From Paenibacillus sp. FSL R7-0345 (lineage in GTDB: Bacteria; Bacillota; Bacilli; Paenibacillales; Paenibacillaceae), in assembly GCF_038595055.1 (NCBI RefSeq), contig NZ_CP152002.1, forward strand, positions 1,408,501 to 1,472,500: a DNA stretch of 64,000 nucleotides. The letters run 5' to 3'. The position numbers were made by a program, and so were the translations under genes. Positions 43,748-51,708 of this stretch are shown piece after piece. A model generated the notes under the pieces. The model searched no databases. It saw only the letters and a program-made list of their open reading frames with translations, and was not told the DNA's origin. Each line of letters begins with the position of its first letter. Positions within the stretch are counted from its first letter, which is position 1.

Positions 43748-43948
43748 ATGCCTAAAATGAAAACACATAGCAGCCTGAAAGGCCGCTTCAAGATCACCGG
43801 ATCCGGTAAAGTTCTGCGCTACAAAGCCCACAAGAACCACTTGCTGTCCCACAAGTCCAAACGTGCTAAGCGCGTACTGAACGGCAATCCGGTTATGGCT
43901 GCCGGTGACGTTAGACGTTTGAAACAAGGACTTGCTAACTTGAAATAG
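43748..43948 (+). CDS. rpmI: 50S ribosomal protein L35
   Basis: A 66-residue basic ribosomal protein starting MPKMKTHSSLKGRFKITGSGK, with the KRAKRVLNGN motif. The ATG at 43748 lies 7 bases after AGGAGG. It sits between infC and rplT as in other Bacillales, in one operon controlled by the leader upstream. Confidence 0.97.
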   Translation: MPKMKTHSSLKGRFKITGSGKVLRYKAHKNHLLSHKSKRAKRVLNGNPVMAAGDVRRLKQGLANLK

Positions 43949-43980
43949 TTTGATCACACATTTTTGGGAGGTTTATTAAT

Positions 43981-44340
43981 ATGGCAAGAGTTAAAGGCGG
44001 ATTTGTAGTTCGTCGTAGACATAAAAAAGTATTGAAGCTGGCTAAGGGTTATTTCGGTTCCAAGCACCGCATTTTCAAAACTGCTAAAGAGCAAGTAATG
44101 AAATCGATGGTTTACGCATACCGTGACCGTCGTCAGACTAAACGTAACTTCCGCAGACTGTGGATCGTTCGTATTAATGCAGCAGCCCGTCAAAACGGTC
44201 TGTCCTACAGCAAGCTTGTACACGGCCTGAAACTGGCTGGCGTAGAAGTGAACCGCAAAATGCTGGCTGACCTGGCAGTAAACGACCTGAACGCATTCAA
44301 CTCCCTGGCTGTTGTAGCCAAAGAGAAGATCAACGCGTAA
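43981..44340 (+). CDS. rplT: 50S ribosomal protein L20
   Basis: A 119-residue 23S rRNA-binding protein, essential for early 50S assembly. It starts [26 protein letters not shown] and contains [20 protein letters not shown], both family hallmarks. GGGAGG lies upstream at good spacing. L20 is the expected repressor of this operon through the leader at 42980-43130. Confidence 0.97.
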   Translation: MARVKGGFVVRRRHKKVLKLAKGYFGSKHRIFKTAKEQVMKSMVYAYRDRRQTKRNFRRLWIVRINAAARQNGLSYSKLVHGLKLAGVEVNRKMLADLAVNDLNAFNSLAVVAKEKINA

Positions 44341-44355
44341 TTGTTATAAATAACC

Positions 44356-44401
44356 GAAAAGCACCGCCTGCGGGGGAACCCGTGTGACGGTGCTTTTTTT
44401 G
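44356..44401 (+). terminator. Intrinsic terminator of the infC operon
   Basis: AAAAGCACCG pairs with CGGTGCTTTTTTT across a 20-base loop. Confidence 0.88.
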
Positions 44402-44422
44402 TGCGGCTATGGCGTGCGGCTG

Positions 44423-44965
44423 TTATTCCCAGTACTTGGTGGTGCTGAGCTGTGAAGCAAGTTTCTTACTGCTTGCGCGTCTGATCTTCCGGAGCTCGGA
44501 CCGCTCTTCTGCAGATTCGCTGATCAGCTTCTCTTCATCGGTCTCAGGAATGATCGCTGGTACAGGCGCCGGTGTGCCGTCCTCTTCAATGGCTACAAAA
44601 GTCAGGAACGAGGTAGCGGCAACGGCGCGTTCGCCGGTGTAGAGGTTTTCAGAGATGATTTTAACGAATACCTCGATGCTGGTGCGGCCCGTCCAGGTGA
44701 CAAAGGATTCGAAGCAGACGGAATCGGAAGGCCGGATCGGCCGCAGGAAGTCTACAGAATCAGTTGAAGCTGTGACGACATTTTTACGGCAGTGGCGCAT
44801 GGCTGAGATCGAAGCCACTTCATCTATAGTGCTCATCAGCTTGCCTCCGAACAATGTCTTGTGATTGTTGACATCATTGGGGAAGACGCGGCCGGTTTTG
44901 AAAACGCGCGATTCACGGCTGTACTTAAAGGGCAGATTGGTTTGAGGATCGTTATGTTCTTCCAT
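44423..44965 (-). CDS. Acyl-CoA thioesterase, hotdog fold (YkhA-like)
   Basis: A 180-residue single hotdog-domain protein. The core VFPNDVNNHKTLFGGKLMSTIDEVASISAMRHC carries the N-D-x-N-x-x-x-x-x-F-G-G motif of YkhA/YciA-type acyl-CoA hydrolases, followed by TASTDSVDFLRPIRPSDSV. A 40-residue charged C-terminal tail follows the domain. The enzymes hydrolyse acyl-CoA to free acid and CoA; chain-length preference is unknown. GGGAGCCCTGAATC precedes the ATG. Monocistronic. Confidence 0.92.
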   Translation of the reverse strand: MEEHNDPQTNLPFKYSRESRVFKTGRVFPNDVNNHKTLFGGKLMSTIDEVASISAMRHCRKNVVTASTDSVDFLRPIRPSDSVCFESFVTWTGRTSIEVFVKIISENLYTGERAVAATSFLTFVAIEEDGTPAPVPAIIPETDEEKLISESAEERSELRKIRRASSKKLASQLSTTKYWE

Positions 44966-45154
44966 GATTCAGGGCTCCCTTTTCTTACAATATGTAAGCA
45001 TTCATGATAATAGAAAATGGTTTGGCGTGCAATAATATTATAGACAACTAACCGTAGGAATAAGCAATTTGAGATATTCTGACGTATCATGACGGCTAAT
45101 CTGACGTACCGTGTCACGGGAAGCGTTTTCTTGTGAAAAAATGCAAATTATTAT

Positions 45155-45167
45155 TGACCTGAGGTCA
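45155..45167 (+). promoter_or_regulatory. Candidate operator palindrome
   Basis: TGACCT-G-AGGTCA is a perfect 13-base palindrome 10 bases upstream of the -35 region of the BMP lipoprotein promoter, well placed for an activator or repressor. It does not match the PurR box I know. Confidence 0.4.
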
Positions 45168-45176
45168 TTTATGGAC

Positions 45177-45205
45177 TGGATTTTAGGGTTTTTTGCAGGT
45201 ATAAT
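45177..45205 (+). promoter_or_regulatory. Sigma-A type promoter of the BMP/ABC operon
   Basis: TGGATT (45177-45182), a 17-base spacer and TATAAT (45200-45205). The -35 is weak. Confidence 0.5.
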
Positions 45206-45271
45206 TTGAGCTAATGGTATGTCCAAGCAGAAGACAGAAGACATCCAATTTTTTAAGGGGGATCACAATCG

Positions 45272-46351
45272 ATGAAAAAGTTTTTGAAAACGTCGCTCGT
45301 TATGTTGACCGCTTGCACAGCTATCCTGGCAGGATGCGGAAACAACAATAACGCCAACTCAGGAAATGCTGCTAATGGTGAAACTGGTACCAACGCTGGA
45401 ACAGCTACCAATGCACCGGCTGCTGAAGCTCCTAAGTCCGATGTGAAAATTGGTCTGGTTACTGACGTAGGCGGAGTTAACGACAAATCGTTTAACCAAT
45501 CAGCTTGGGAAGCTCTTCAATCCCTTGAAACAGAGGCTGGCGTTGAAATTAAATATCTGCAGAGTAACTCTAATGCTGACTATGAGCCAAACCTTAACCA
45601 ATTCGTTAAAGGCGGCTACAATCTGACTTGGGGTATCGGTTTTGACCTTGGCGACGCTTTGCTGAAGGTTGCTCAAGAAAACCCGGATGCTAACCTGGCA
45701 ATCATCGACAGCGTTGTTGACGCTCCTAACGTGGAATCCGTAACATTTGCTGAAAACGAAGGCTCCTTCCTGGTTGGTGTAGTTGCAGGTCTGACTACAA
45801 AAACTAACAAAGTAGGCTTTATCGGCGGTATGGAAAGCCCGGTTATCAAACGTTTCGAAGTTGGCTTCAAAGCCGGCGTAGAAGCAGTTAACCCTGAAGC
45901 AACTGTAAGCATTACGTATGCAGGTGCATATGACAAGCCTGACACTGGTAAATCCCTGGCTGCTACATTGTATAACGCTGGCAACGACATCATCTTCCCG
46001 GCTGCAGGCGCAACTGGTAACGGTGTATTTAACGAAGCTAAGTCCCGTAATGATGCAGGCGGCGACAAAGTATGGGTTATCGGCGTAGACAAAGACCAAT
46101 CCCTGGAGTTTGGTGACGATGTAACGCTGACTTCCATGATCAAACGTGTTGACGAAGCGGTTAAGAAGGTTTCCCAGCAAGTGGTTGACGGAACATTCAA
46201 GGGCGGTACTACAACTGTACTGACTCTGAAAGACAACGGTGTAGGCCTTCCTGAAACTTCCAAAGCTAACGTTTCCGCTGAAATCCTGGCTAAGGTTGAA
46301 GAATACAAACAACAAATCATCGATGGAACAATCGTTGTTCCTGGCGAGTAA
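45272..46351 (+). CDS. BMP family nucleoside-binding lipoprotein
   Basis: A 359-residue lipoprotein with a lipobox at LAGC22, an Asn/Gly/Thr/Ala-rich linker to about residue 52, and a Med/BmpA periplasmic-binding fold starting VKIGLVTDVGGVNDKSFNQSAWEAL. BMP proteins (PnrA, YufN) bind purine nucleosides and feed the ABC transporter encoded next. It is the first gene of a four-gene import operon. AAGGGGG precedes the ATG by 11 bases. Codon use is highly biased, as expected for an abundant binding protein. A strong hairpin follows the stop codon. Confidence 0.92.
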   Translation: MKKFLKTSLVMLTACTAILAGCGNNNNANSGNAANGETGTNAGTATNAPAAEAPKSDVKIGLVTDVGGVNDKSFNQSAWEALQSLETEAGVEIKYLQSNSNADYEPNLNQFVKGGYNLTWGIGFDLGDALLKVAQENPDANLAIIDSVVDAPNVESVTFAENEGSFLVGVVAGLTTKTNKVGFIGGMESPVIKRFEVGFKAGVEAVNPEATVSITYAGAYDKPDTGKSLAATLYNAGNDIIFPAAGATGNGVFNEAKSRNDAGGDKVWVIGVDKDQSLEFGDDVTLTSMIKRVDEAVKKVSQQVVDGTFKGGTTTVLTLKDNGVGLPETSKANVSAEILAKVEEYKQQIIDGTIVVPGE

Positions 46352-46389
46352 TAATACTTGTCCAGATTCTTTTGCGAAACAGCATAGAG

Positions 46390-46429
46390 CAGGGAACAAG
46401 GCCGGTCTTTAAGCTGGCCTTGTTCCCTG
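46390..46429 (+). other. Intercistronic hairpin without a T tract
   Basis: A perfect 14-bp stem CAGGGAACAAGGCC (46390-46403) / GGCCTTGTTCCCTG (46416-46429), loop 12 bases, not followed by T. A second small hairpin, CCGCCCT-TTCC-AGGGCGG, follows at 46462-46479. It probably stabilises the lipoprotein part of the transcript. Confidence 0.7.
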
Positions 46430-46527
46430 TCAATGCATTGGTTTTTGTCAGGCATAGATAGCCGCCCTTTCCAGGGCGGTTAACCGTGTCTGTAAGGTTC
46501 TATATATTCTGTGATGAGGGTGATTCC

Positions 46528-48066
46528 ATGAGTGCTGCGGCTCCTGTCGTAGAGTTGAAGCAAATCACAAAACGCTTTCCCGGTATTGTCGCGAACGACT
46601 CCATTAGTCTGACGCTCCAAAAAGGGGAGATCCATGCACTGCTTGGTGAAAACGGGGCAGGCAAGTCAACCTTGATGAATATCGTATTCGGACTGTACCA
46701 GCCCGATGAAGGCAGCATAGAAATCGACGGGAAACCGGTTATTATTGATAGCCCCAATAAAGCTATTGAGCTTGGCATTGGTATGGTTCACCAGCATTTC
46801 AAGCTTGTTGAGCCTTTTACGGTAACCGAGAATATCGTTCTTGGGATGGAACCGAAGAAGGGCCTGAAAATCGACTATAAATCCGCAGCGGAGCAGGTTC
46901 GTAAGCTCTCCGAGCAGTATGGCCTCCAGGTTGATCCGAATGCCCGGATTCATGACATTTCGGTCGGCATGCAGCAACGGGTAGAAATTATGAAAACCCT
47001 GTACCGCGGAGCGGATATACTTATATTCGACGAGCCAACCGCTGTACTAACGCCGCAGGAAATTACAGAACTAATGGCGATTATGAAGCGGCTCGTTGCA
47101 GAGGGAAAGTCTATTATTCTGATTACGCATAAGCTTAAGGAAATTATGCAGATCTCTGACCGTGTAACCATTATCCGCAGAGGGAAAGTTATTGATAGTG
47201 TCACTACTTCTGAAACTAATCCTAATGAACTGGCTGAGAAAATGGTTGGCCGCGGAGTAACCTTTAAGGTGGACAAGCAGGTTCCGCATATTGGTGACAG
47301 TGTGCTTAAACTCACAAATGTCAACAGCAAGAGCAAGGATGGCGTTCCCGTCCTGAACGGTCTCAGCTTTGAAGTGAAGGCAGGGGAGATTCTGGGTATT
47401 GCCGGTGTTGACGGAAACGGACAAAGTGAGCTGATTCAGGCTATTACCGGCCTGCGCAAAATCGATTCAGGCTCCATTACCGTTTCGGGCCAGGAGATTG
47501 CCAACCTATCGCCGCGCAAAATCTCTGAAATGAACGTATCCCACATACCTGAAGACCGGCATAAACACGGTCTGGTGCTTGATTTCAGTGTCAGTGAGAA
47601 CATGGTGCTCGAAACCTATTATAAGAGCCCTTATAATCAGGGCGGATTCCTCAAGATGGATGTTATTGACCGCCATGCCGAGGATTTGATCAAGCAATTT
47701 GATGTGCGGACACCTTCAATTGAGACTAAGGCCCGCTCCTTGTCCGGCGGTAATCAGCAAAAAGCGATTATTGCGCGGGAAATAGACAAAAATCCGACAC
47801 TGCTGATTGCAGCACAGCCTACACGCGGTCTGGATGTAGGGGCGATTGAATTTGTGCAGAAGCAGCTGATTGCCCAGCGTGACCAGGGCAAGGCTGTTTT
47901 GCTCATTTCCTTCGAACTGGATGAAATTATGAATGTATCCGACAGAATTGCCGTTATTTACGAAGGGCATATTGTCGGCGAAGTATTCCCGCAGGATACA
48001 AATGACCGGGAACTCGGTCTGATGATGGCGGGAAGCTTGAAGCGGGGAGGAAATGCGGGTGCATAG
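46528..48066 (+). CDS. ABC transporter ATP-binding protein, two ATPase domains (YufO-like)
   Basis: A 512-residue ATPase subunit with two fused ABC domains. The first has Walker A GENGAGKST near residues 40-48 and the signature region ISVGMQQRVEI. The second has a changed Walker A (GVDGNGQSEL, no Lys) but the strong signature LSGGNQQKAII. One intact and one degenerate site is usual for nucleoside and sugar importers of this type. ATG 46528 follows GAGGGTGATTCC; the frame is open 14 codons upstream without a signal. The first permease gene overlaps its end. Confidence 0.92.
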   Translation: MSAAAPVVELKQITKRFPGIVANDSISLTLQKGEIHALLGENGAGKSTLMNIVFGLYQPDEGSIEIDGKPVIIDSPNKAIELGIGMVHQHFKLVEPFTVTENIVLGMEPKKGLKIDYKSAAEQVRKLSEQYGLQVDPNARIHDISVGMQQRVEIMKTLYRGADILIFDEPTAVLTPQEITELMAIMKRLVAEGKSIILITHKLKEIMQISDRVTIIRRGKVIDSVTTSETNPNELAEKMVGRGVTFKVDKQVPHIGDSVLKLTNVNSKSKDGVPVLNGLSFEVKAGEILGIAGVDGNGQSELIQAITGLRKIDSGSITVSGQEIANLSPRKISEMNVSHIPEDRHKHGLVLDFSVSENMVLETYYKSPYNQGGFLKMDVIDRHAEDLIKQFDVRTPSIETKARSLSGGNQQKAIIAREIDKNPTLLIAAQPTRGLDVGAIEFVQKQLIAQRDQGKAVLLISFELDEIMNVSDRIAVIYEGHIVGEVFPQDTNDRELGLMMAGSLKRGGNAGA

Positions 48067-49132
48067 ACTGAAAAAAATCTTCGCAACAGACAGCTATATT
48101 GTGCCTCTGGTTGCGATTGTAATGGGCTTCCTGGTCGGAGCCGTTGTTATGCTGATTGGCGGATATGACCCAGTAGCTGCCTACTCCGCGCTGTTCAAAC
48201 GTGTATTTGGCAGTCCGTATGATTTTGGTGAGGCCATCCGCGAGATGACGCCGCTGATGTTCACCGGTCTTGCTGTAGCTTTTGCATTCCGTTCAGGGAT
48301 GTTTAACATCGGTGCGGATGGACAGGTGCTGATCGGTATGACTGCTGCTACTCTGGTCGGGATCAAACTGGCCGGTTTACCGTCCTTCCTGCTGGTTCCG
48401 CTTGCTGTAATTGCTGCAGGGCTTGCCGGTGGACTATGGGCCGGTATTGCCGGCTACCTGAAGGCCAAACGCGGAATCAATGAAGTTATAACTACGATTA
48501 TGCTGAACTGGATTGCGCTGTATCTGTCGAATTATATTGTTAGGAACTTCCTCCTGCTTAAAGGCCAGAACCGTTCCGAAGACATTCCGGCATCATTGTC
48601 CATGACCTTCCTGAACGGGGTATTCGATAACGCACGTATTCACTGGGGGACGGCTATTGCGATCTGTGCGGCTATCTTCTTCTATGTCTACTTATGGAAG
48701 ACCAAACAGGGATATGAGATGCGTGCTGTAGGTCTCAATCCGAATGCTGCCGAATATGCCGGGATGAGTGTAGGACGTAACGTGGTTAAAGCCATGTTTA
48801 TCAGTGGCGCCTTTGCCGGTCTTGCCGGTGCGGGTGAAGTGCTCGGCGTATTCCATTACCAGTCCGTATTTGCAGCTTCGCCAGGGTACGGCTTTAATGG
48901 TATCGCAGTAGCCCTGCTGGGCCTGACACATCCGCTGGGTGTAATTCTGGCAGCGATCCTGTATGGTATGCTCACTTACGGTGCTGCAGGTATGAGCTTT
49001 GGCGCGGATGTTCCGCCTGAGCTGATCCGCATCGTAATCGGTTCGATTATATTCTTTATTGCAGCTCAAGGAATTGTCCGCTGGGTGCTTAAGCCCTTTT
49101 ACCTCAAGCGGAAGAAAGAGAAGGTGTCATAG
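48053..49132 (+). CDS. ABC transporter permease (YufP-like)
   Basis: A 359-residue BPD_transp_2-type permease with about nine transmembrane helices, related to nucleoside and ribose/branched amino acid permeases. EAIREMTPLMFTGLAVAFAFRSGMFNIGADGQ is the family start motif, with NIG-x-x-GQ near residue 85. ATG 48053 overlaps the ATPase gene by 14 bases, but AGGAGG lies only two bases before it. GTG 48059 has better spacing (8 bases) and may be the real start. It pairs with the next permease to form the channel. Confidence 0.9.
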   Translation: MRVHRLKKIFATDSYIVPLVAIVMGFLVGAVVMLIGGYDPVAAYSALFKRVFGSPYDFGEAIREMTPLMFTGLAVAFAFRSGMFNIGADGQVLIGMTAATLVGIKLAGLPSFLLVPLAVIAAGLAGGLWAGIAGYLKAKRGINEVITTIMLNWIALYLSNYIVRNFLLLKGQNRSEDIPASLSMTFLNGVFDNARIHWGTAIAICAAIFFYVYLWKTKQGYEMRAVGLNPNAAEYAGMSVGRNVVKAMFISGAFAGLAGAGEVLGVFHYQSVFAASPGYGFNGIAVALLGLTHPLGVILAAILYGMLTYGAAGMSFGADVPPELIRIVIGSIIFFIAAQGIVRWVLKPFYLKRKKEKVS

Positions 49133-50089
49133 ATGGATCTGCTGACGTTAGGACAATTGCTCAATACGACGCTTGTTTTTTCCACGGCGCTCATTTTCGC
49201 TGCTCTTGGCGGCATCTTCTCTGAACGTTCCGGTGTGGTCAATATCGGTCTTGAAGGTTTAATGATGTTTGGTGCCTTTGCTGCTGCTGTAGGGGGACAC
49301 TATGCCCAGGATGCAGGAATGGGAGCATGGGCTCCATGGGTTGGTGTGCTCTGTGCCATGGCAGTCGGAGTAATCGGCTCGCTGATTCACGCTGTTGCCT
49401 CCATTACCTTCAAAGCGGATCAGACGATCAGCGGTACAGTAATCAACTTTCTGGCGGCAGGAAGTACGCTGTATATGGTTAAGCTGTTTTTCGACGGGGC
49501 AGGCGAGTCTCCGCTGATTGACGGATTCAAAAAAGTGTCAGTACCTGTACTTTCCAAGATTCCGGTGATCGGTGAAGGGATTTTTAACTCGTATCCGACA
49601 ACCTATCTGGCGATTATTCTCGTCATCGTGATTTATTTCGTCCTCTTCAAGACACCGTTCGGACTCCGTCTGCGTGCGGTTGGTGAACATCCAAGTGCTG
49701 CGGATACTCTGGGTGTCAACGTAAACCGGATGAGATATATTGGCGTTATGCTGAGCGGTATGCTGGCAGGTATTGGCGGAGCGACGATCACTCTGACGAC
49801 TACAGGCACGTTTGCGCACAATACGATTTCCGGTCAGGGCTTCATTGCGATTGCCGCAATGATCTTCGGTAAATGGAATCCGCTGGGTGCCTTCGGAGCT
49901 GCCGTATTCTTCGGCTTCTCGCAGGCAATCCGTAACTATGTGCAGCTGTTTGAATGGTCCAAGAGCATTCCGCAGGAATTTATATTCATGATTCCTTACG
50001 TGCTGACTATTATCGTGCTGGTGAGTGCTGTAGGCCGCTCCTCTGCTCCAAAAGCATTGGGTGAACCTTACGATCCTGGTAAACGTTAA
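49133..50089 (+). CDS. ABC transporter permease (YufQ-like)
   Basis: A 318-residue second permease subunit with about eight or nine transmembrane helices. Its motif FAALGGIFSERSGVVNIGLEGLMMFGAF is the counterpart of the first permease's NIG motif. The ATG directly follows the stop of the first permease (TAGATG), with GAAGGTG upstream, so expression is coupled. It ends the import operon before a strong terminator. Confidence 0.92.
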   Translation: MDLLTLGQLLNTTLVFSTALIFAALGGIFSERSGVVNIGLEGLMMFGAFAAAVGGHYAQDAGMGAWAPWVGVLCAMAVGVIGSLIHAVASITFKADQTISGTVINFLAAGSTLYMVKLFFDGAGESPLIDGFKKVSVPVLSKIPVIGEGIFNSYPTTYLAIILVIVIYFVLFKTPFGLRLRAVGEHPSAADTLGVNVNRMRYIGVMLSGMLAGIGGATITLTTTGTFAHNTISGQGFIAIAAMIFGKWNPLGAFGAAVFFGFSQAIRNYVQLFEWSKSIPQEFIFMIPYVLTIIVLVSAVGRSSAPKALGEPYDPGKR

Positions 50090-50119
50090 ACTTAATAAAT
50101 CAATGCGATCGTGTGACAA

Positions 50120-50160
50120 AAGAAGCGCATGTCCAGTTTTTCTGGATATGCGCTTTTTTA
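50120..50160 (+). terminator. Intrinsic terminator of the nucleoside importer operon
   Basis: AGCGCATGTCCAG (50123-50135) / CTGGATATGCGCT (50142-50154), one mismatch, followed by T. Confidence 0.9.
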
Positions 50161-50298
50161 GTTTTCCGGCGGAGTGGCGTTCCTAATCAGGTCTGTTATC
50201 CCGTCGAGCCGGGACAGGTGTACAGGCGAACCGAAGCCTTTAAGAATAGACTGAGGTTGAACCTTACGCACAATCAAGAAATTTTCAGGAGGGATAAA

Positions 50299-50670
50299 AT
50301 GGCACAGCCCGTTACGAAGAAACAGGTTATGAAGCTGGTCGGCAAGCATATAGTGGCAGTAAAAAAAGACGGCTCCACGGTGACAGGTAAACTGGTGCGC
50401 GTCTCTGGTGATCGTCTGGTTCTGCAGCGTGTCAGCGGTAAAAAAGTGCAAACCAAAGCACTGATTCCGCTGGTATTGTTTGATCTGCTTGCTGTCGGCA
50501 CGGCTCCTTATGCAGGTTATGGCGGCGGTTATGGTTACGGTGGCGGACCTTATGGCGGTTACGGACCAAAACCCGGCTATGGCGCTTACGGGCCTAAACC
50601 CGGTTATGGCGGTTATGGGCCTGGACCGGGTTATGGCGGAGGGCCTTACCCGCCAATCGGATTCTTTTAG
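50299..50670 (+). CDS. Small protein: Sm-like N-terminal domain with Gly/Tyr-rich tail
   Basis: A 123-residue protein. Residues 1 to about 72 are a compact basic beta domain (VGKHIVAVKKDGSTVTGKLVRVSGDRLVLQ), with the length and strand pattern of an Sm-like or KOW-like fold. The rest is a low-complexity tail of GYG, GGPYGGYG and PKPGYG repeats ending PPIGFF. AGGAGGG lies 6 bases before the ATG. Such tails are known in spore coat and exosporium proteins and in RNA-binding proteins, and neither role can be shown here. Its stop overlaps that of the convergent GNAT gene. Confidence 0.8.
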   Translation: MAQPVTKKQVMKLVGKHIVAVKKDGSTVTGKLVRVSGDRLVLQRVSGKKVQTKALIPLVLFDLLAVGTAPYAGYGGGYGYGGGPYGGYGPKPGYGAYGPKPGYGGYGPGPGYGGGPYPPIGFF

Positions 50671-51119
50671 ACCCAATTGAACTGCTTCTCAAATTCATAG
50701 CAATAATTCTGCGGCTGATAACGGGCTACGCTGTAGCCCATTTTTTCATAAAAGGAGATACCTGCCGTATTTCCGGTATCCACAGCGACCTTGGCCCGCT
50801 TACAGCCGCGGGATAATGCAAACCGTTCCGCACGGTCCATCAGCAGATTTCCCCAGCGCTTGCGCCGTGCTGCCGGAGCTATGGCCAGCATATCAATATA
50901 GAGCAGATCACCGTGCAGCATGAAATGGACAAATCCCAGCGGATCACTTTCATAGTCCGGACAAGCTACCAGGGTTACTCCTTGGCTCAAACGGCGGGGC
51001 AAGTCTTTCCTGACCTGGTTAATAATAGTCTGCGGCAGATGCGACAACGGGACGAGCTGCTTCTCAATCAAGTCCATAATGACGCTGTCATCCTGCTTGG
51101 GTCTGCGGTAACGAATCAT
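50667..51119 (-). CDS. GNAT family N-acetyltransferase
   Basis: A 150-residue acetyltransferase. The substrate-side strands LLYIDMLAIAPAARRKRWGNLLMDRAERFA contain the acetyl-CoA loop in the unusual form RRKRWGN (a normal R-x-x-G-x-G has small residues), followed by AKVAVDTGNTAGISFYEKMGY. ATG 51119 follows AAAGGGGGGCGCGCG; an in-frame ATG 12 codons upstream has no site. The last four bases overlap the convergent Sm-like gene. Substrate unknown. Confidence 0.85.
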   Translation of the reverse strand: MIRYRRPKQDDSVIMDLIEKQLVPLSHLPQTIINQVRKDLPRRLSQGVTLVACPDYESDPLGFVHFMLHGDLLYIDMLAIAPAARRKRWGNLLMDRAERFALSRGCKRAKVAVDTGNTAGISFYEKMGYSVARYQPQNYCYEFEKQFNWV

Positions 51120-51226
51120 CGCGCGCCCCCCTTTCCACGCATTGTCGTACATCATATGCCTGGAGGGGTGTGGGCGTTACGGAAAGTAGAGAACAACGTT
51201 TTGTGACAGATTAGGAAATATGGGTA

Positions 51227-51256
51227 TTGACTTATCCATGTGAGGAATCATATAAT
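51227..51256 (+). promoter_or_regulatory. Sigma-A type promoter of the ilv-leu operon
   Basis: TTGACT (51227-51232), an 18-base spacer and TATAAT (51251-51256), immediately before the T-box leader. Confidence 0.75.
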
Positions 51257-51279
51257 GTGTCTAAACATTTTAACGAACA

Positions 51280-51635
51280 TACTTGTATCGGCAATGATGA
51301 GGACGAAGTTTTAAGGGCTCTTTTGCTCAGAGAGTGAGAGGATTTGCTGCAACCTCCACCGAAATCCCTTATATACGAGCTCACCTCGGAGCTGTTTTCC
51401 TGAAAGGTCCATCAGTTAGGAGCGGTGGAATTATTAGGGGGAATCGTTTGGTCCGCGTTACGGACTTCAGGTTACAAAGATTTGGGCCCTGCCTACATCG
51501 ATGGATTTTTGTTACCTGATAAGGCGTTGCATCGTGAGATGTAATGCAAACATGGGTGGTACCACGGAAGCTAAACCTTTCGTCCCTCACGCGCTTTATT
51601 TCGGCGCGTGGGGGGCGGAAGGTTTTTTTGTGTAA
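51280..51635 (+). promoter_or_regulatory. T-box riboswitch, probably leucine-specific
   Basis: Stem I contains AGAGAG (51331-51336) and a GAGG/CCTC arm. A specifier region GAG-CTC-A has CTC, a leucine codon, at 51380-51382. The T-box itself is GGGTGGTACCACGG (51554-51567), followed by a terminator (AAACCTTTCGTCCC...GGGGGGCGGAAGGTTTTTTTG, 51573-51630). Uncharged tRNA-Leu would stabilise the antiterminator and allow reading into ilvB. The T-box sequence is unambiguous; the specifier call is less so. Confidence 0.9.
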
Positions 51636-51708
51636 ACCTACTACTGCTGAATAAAAGACGGTCTGTCATTTGCATAATGAATGTTAACTATCGAAGGGAG
51701 GAATACTG

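Larger units (their letters stand above)
44966..45271. other. Upstream region of the nucleoside transporter
   Basis: A 306-base gap between the divergent thioesterase and BMP lipoprotein genes. It holds the transporter promoter (45177-45205) and the palindrome at 45155-45167. No ORF was seen. Confidence 0.5.
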
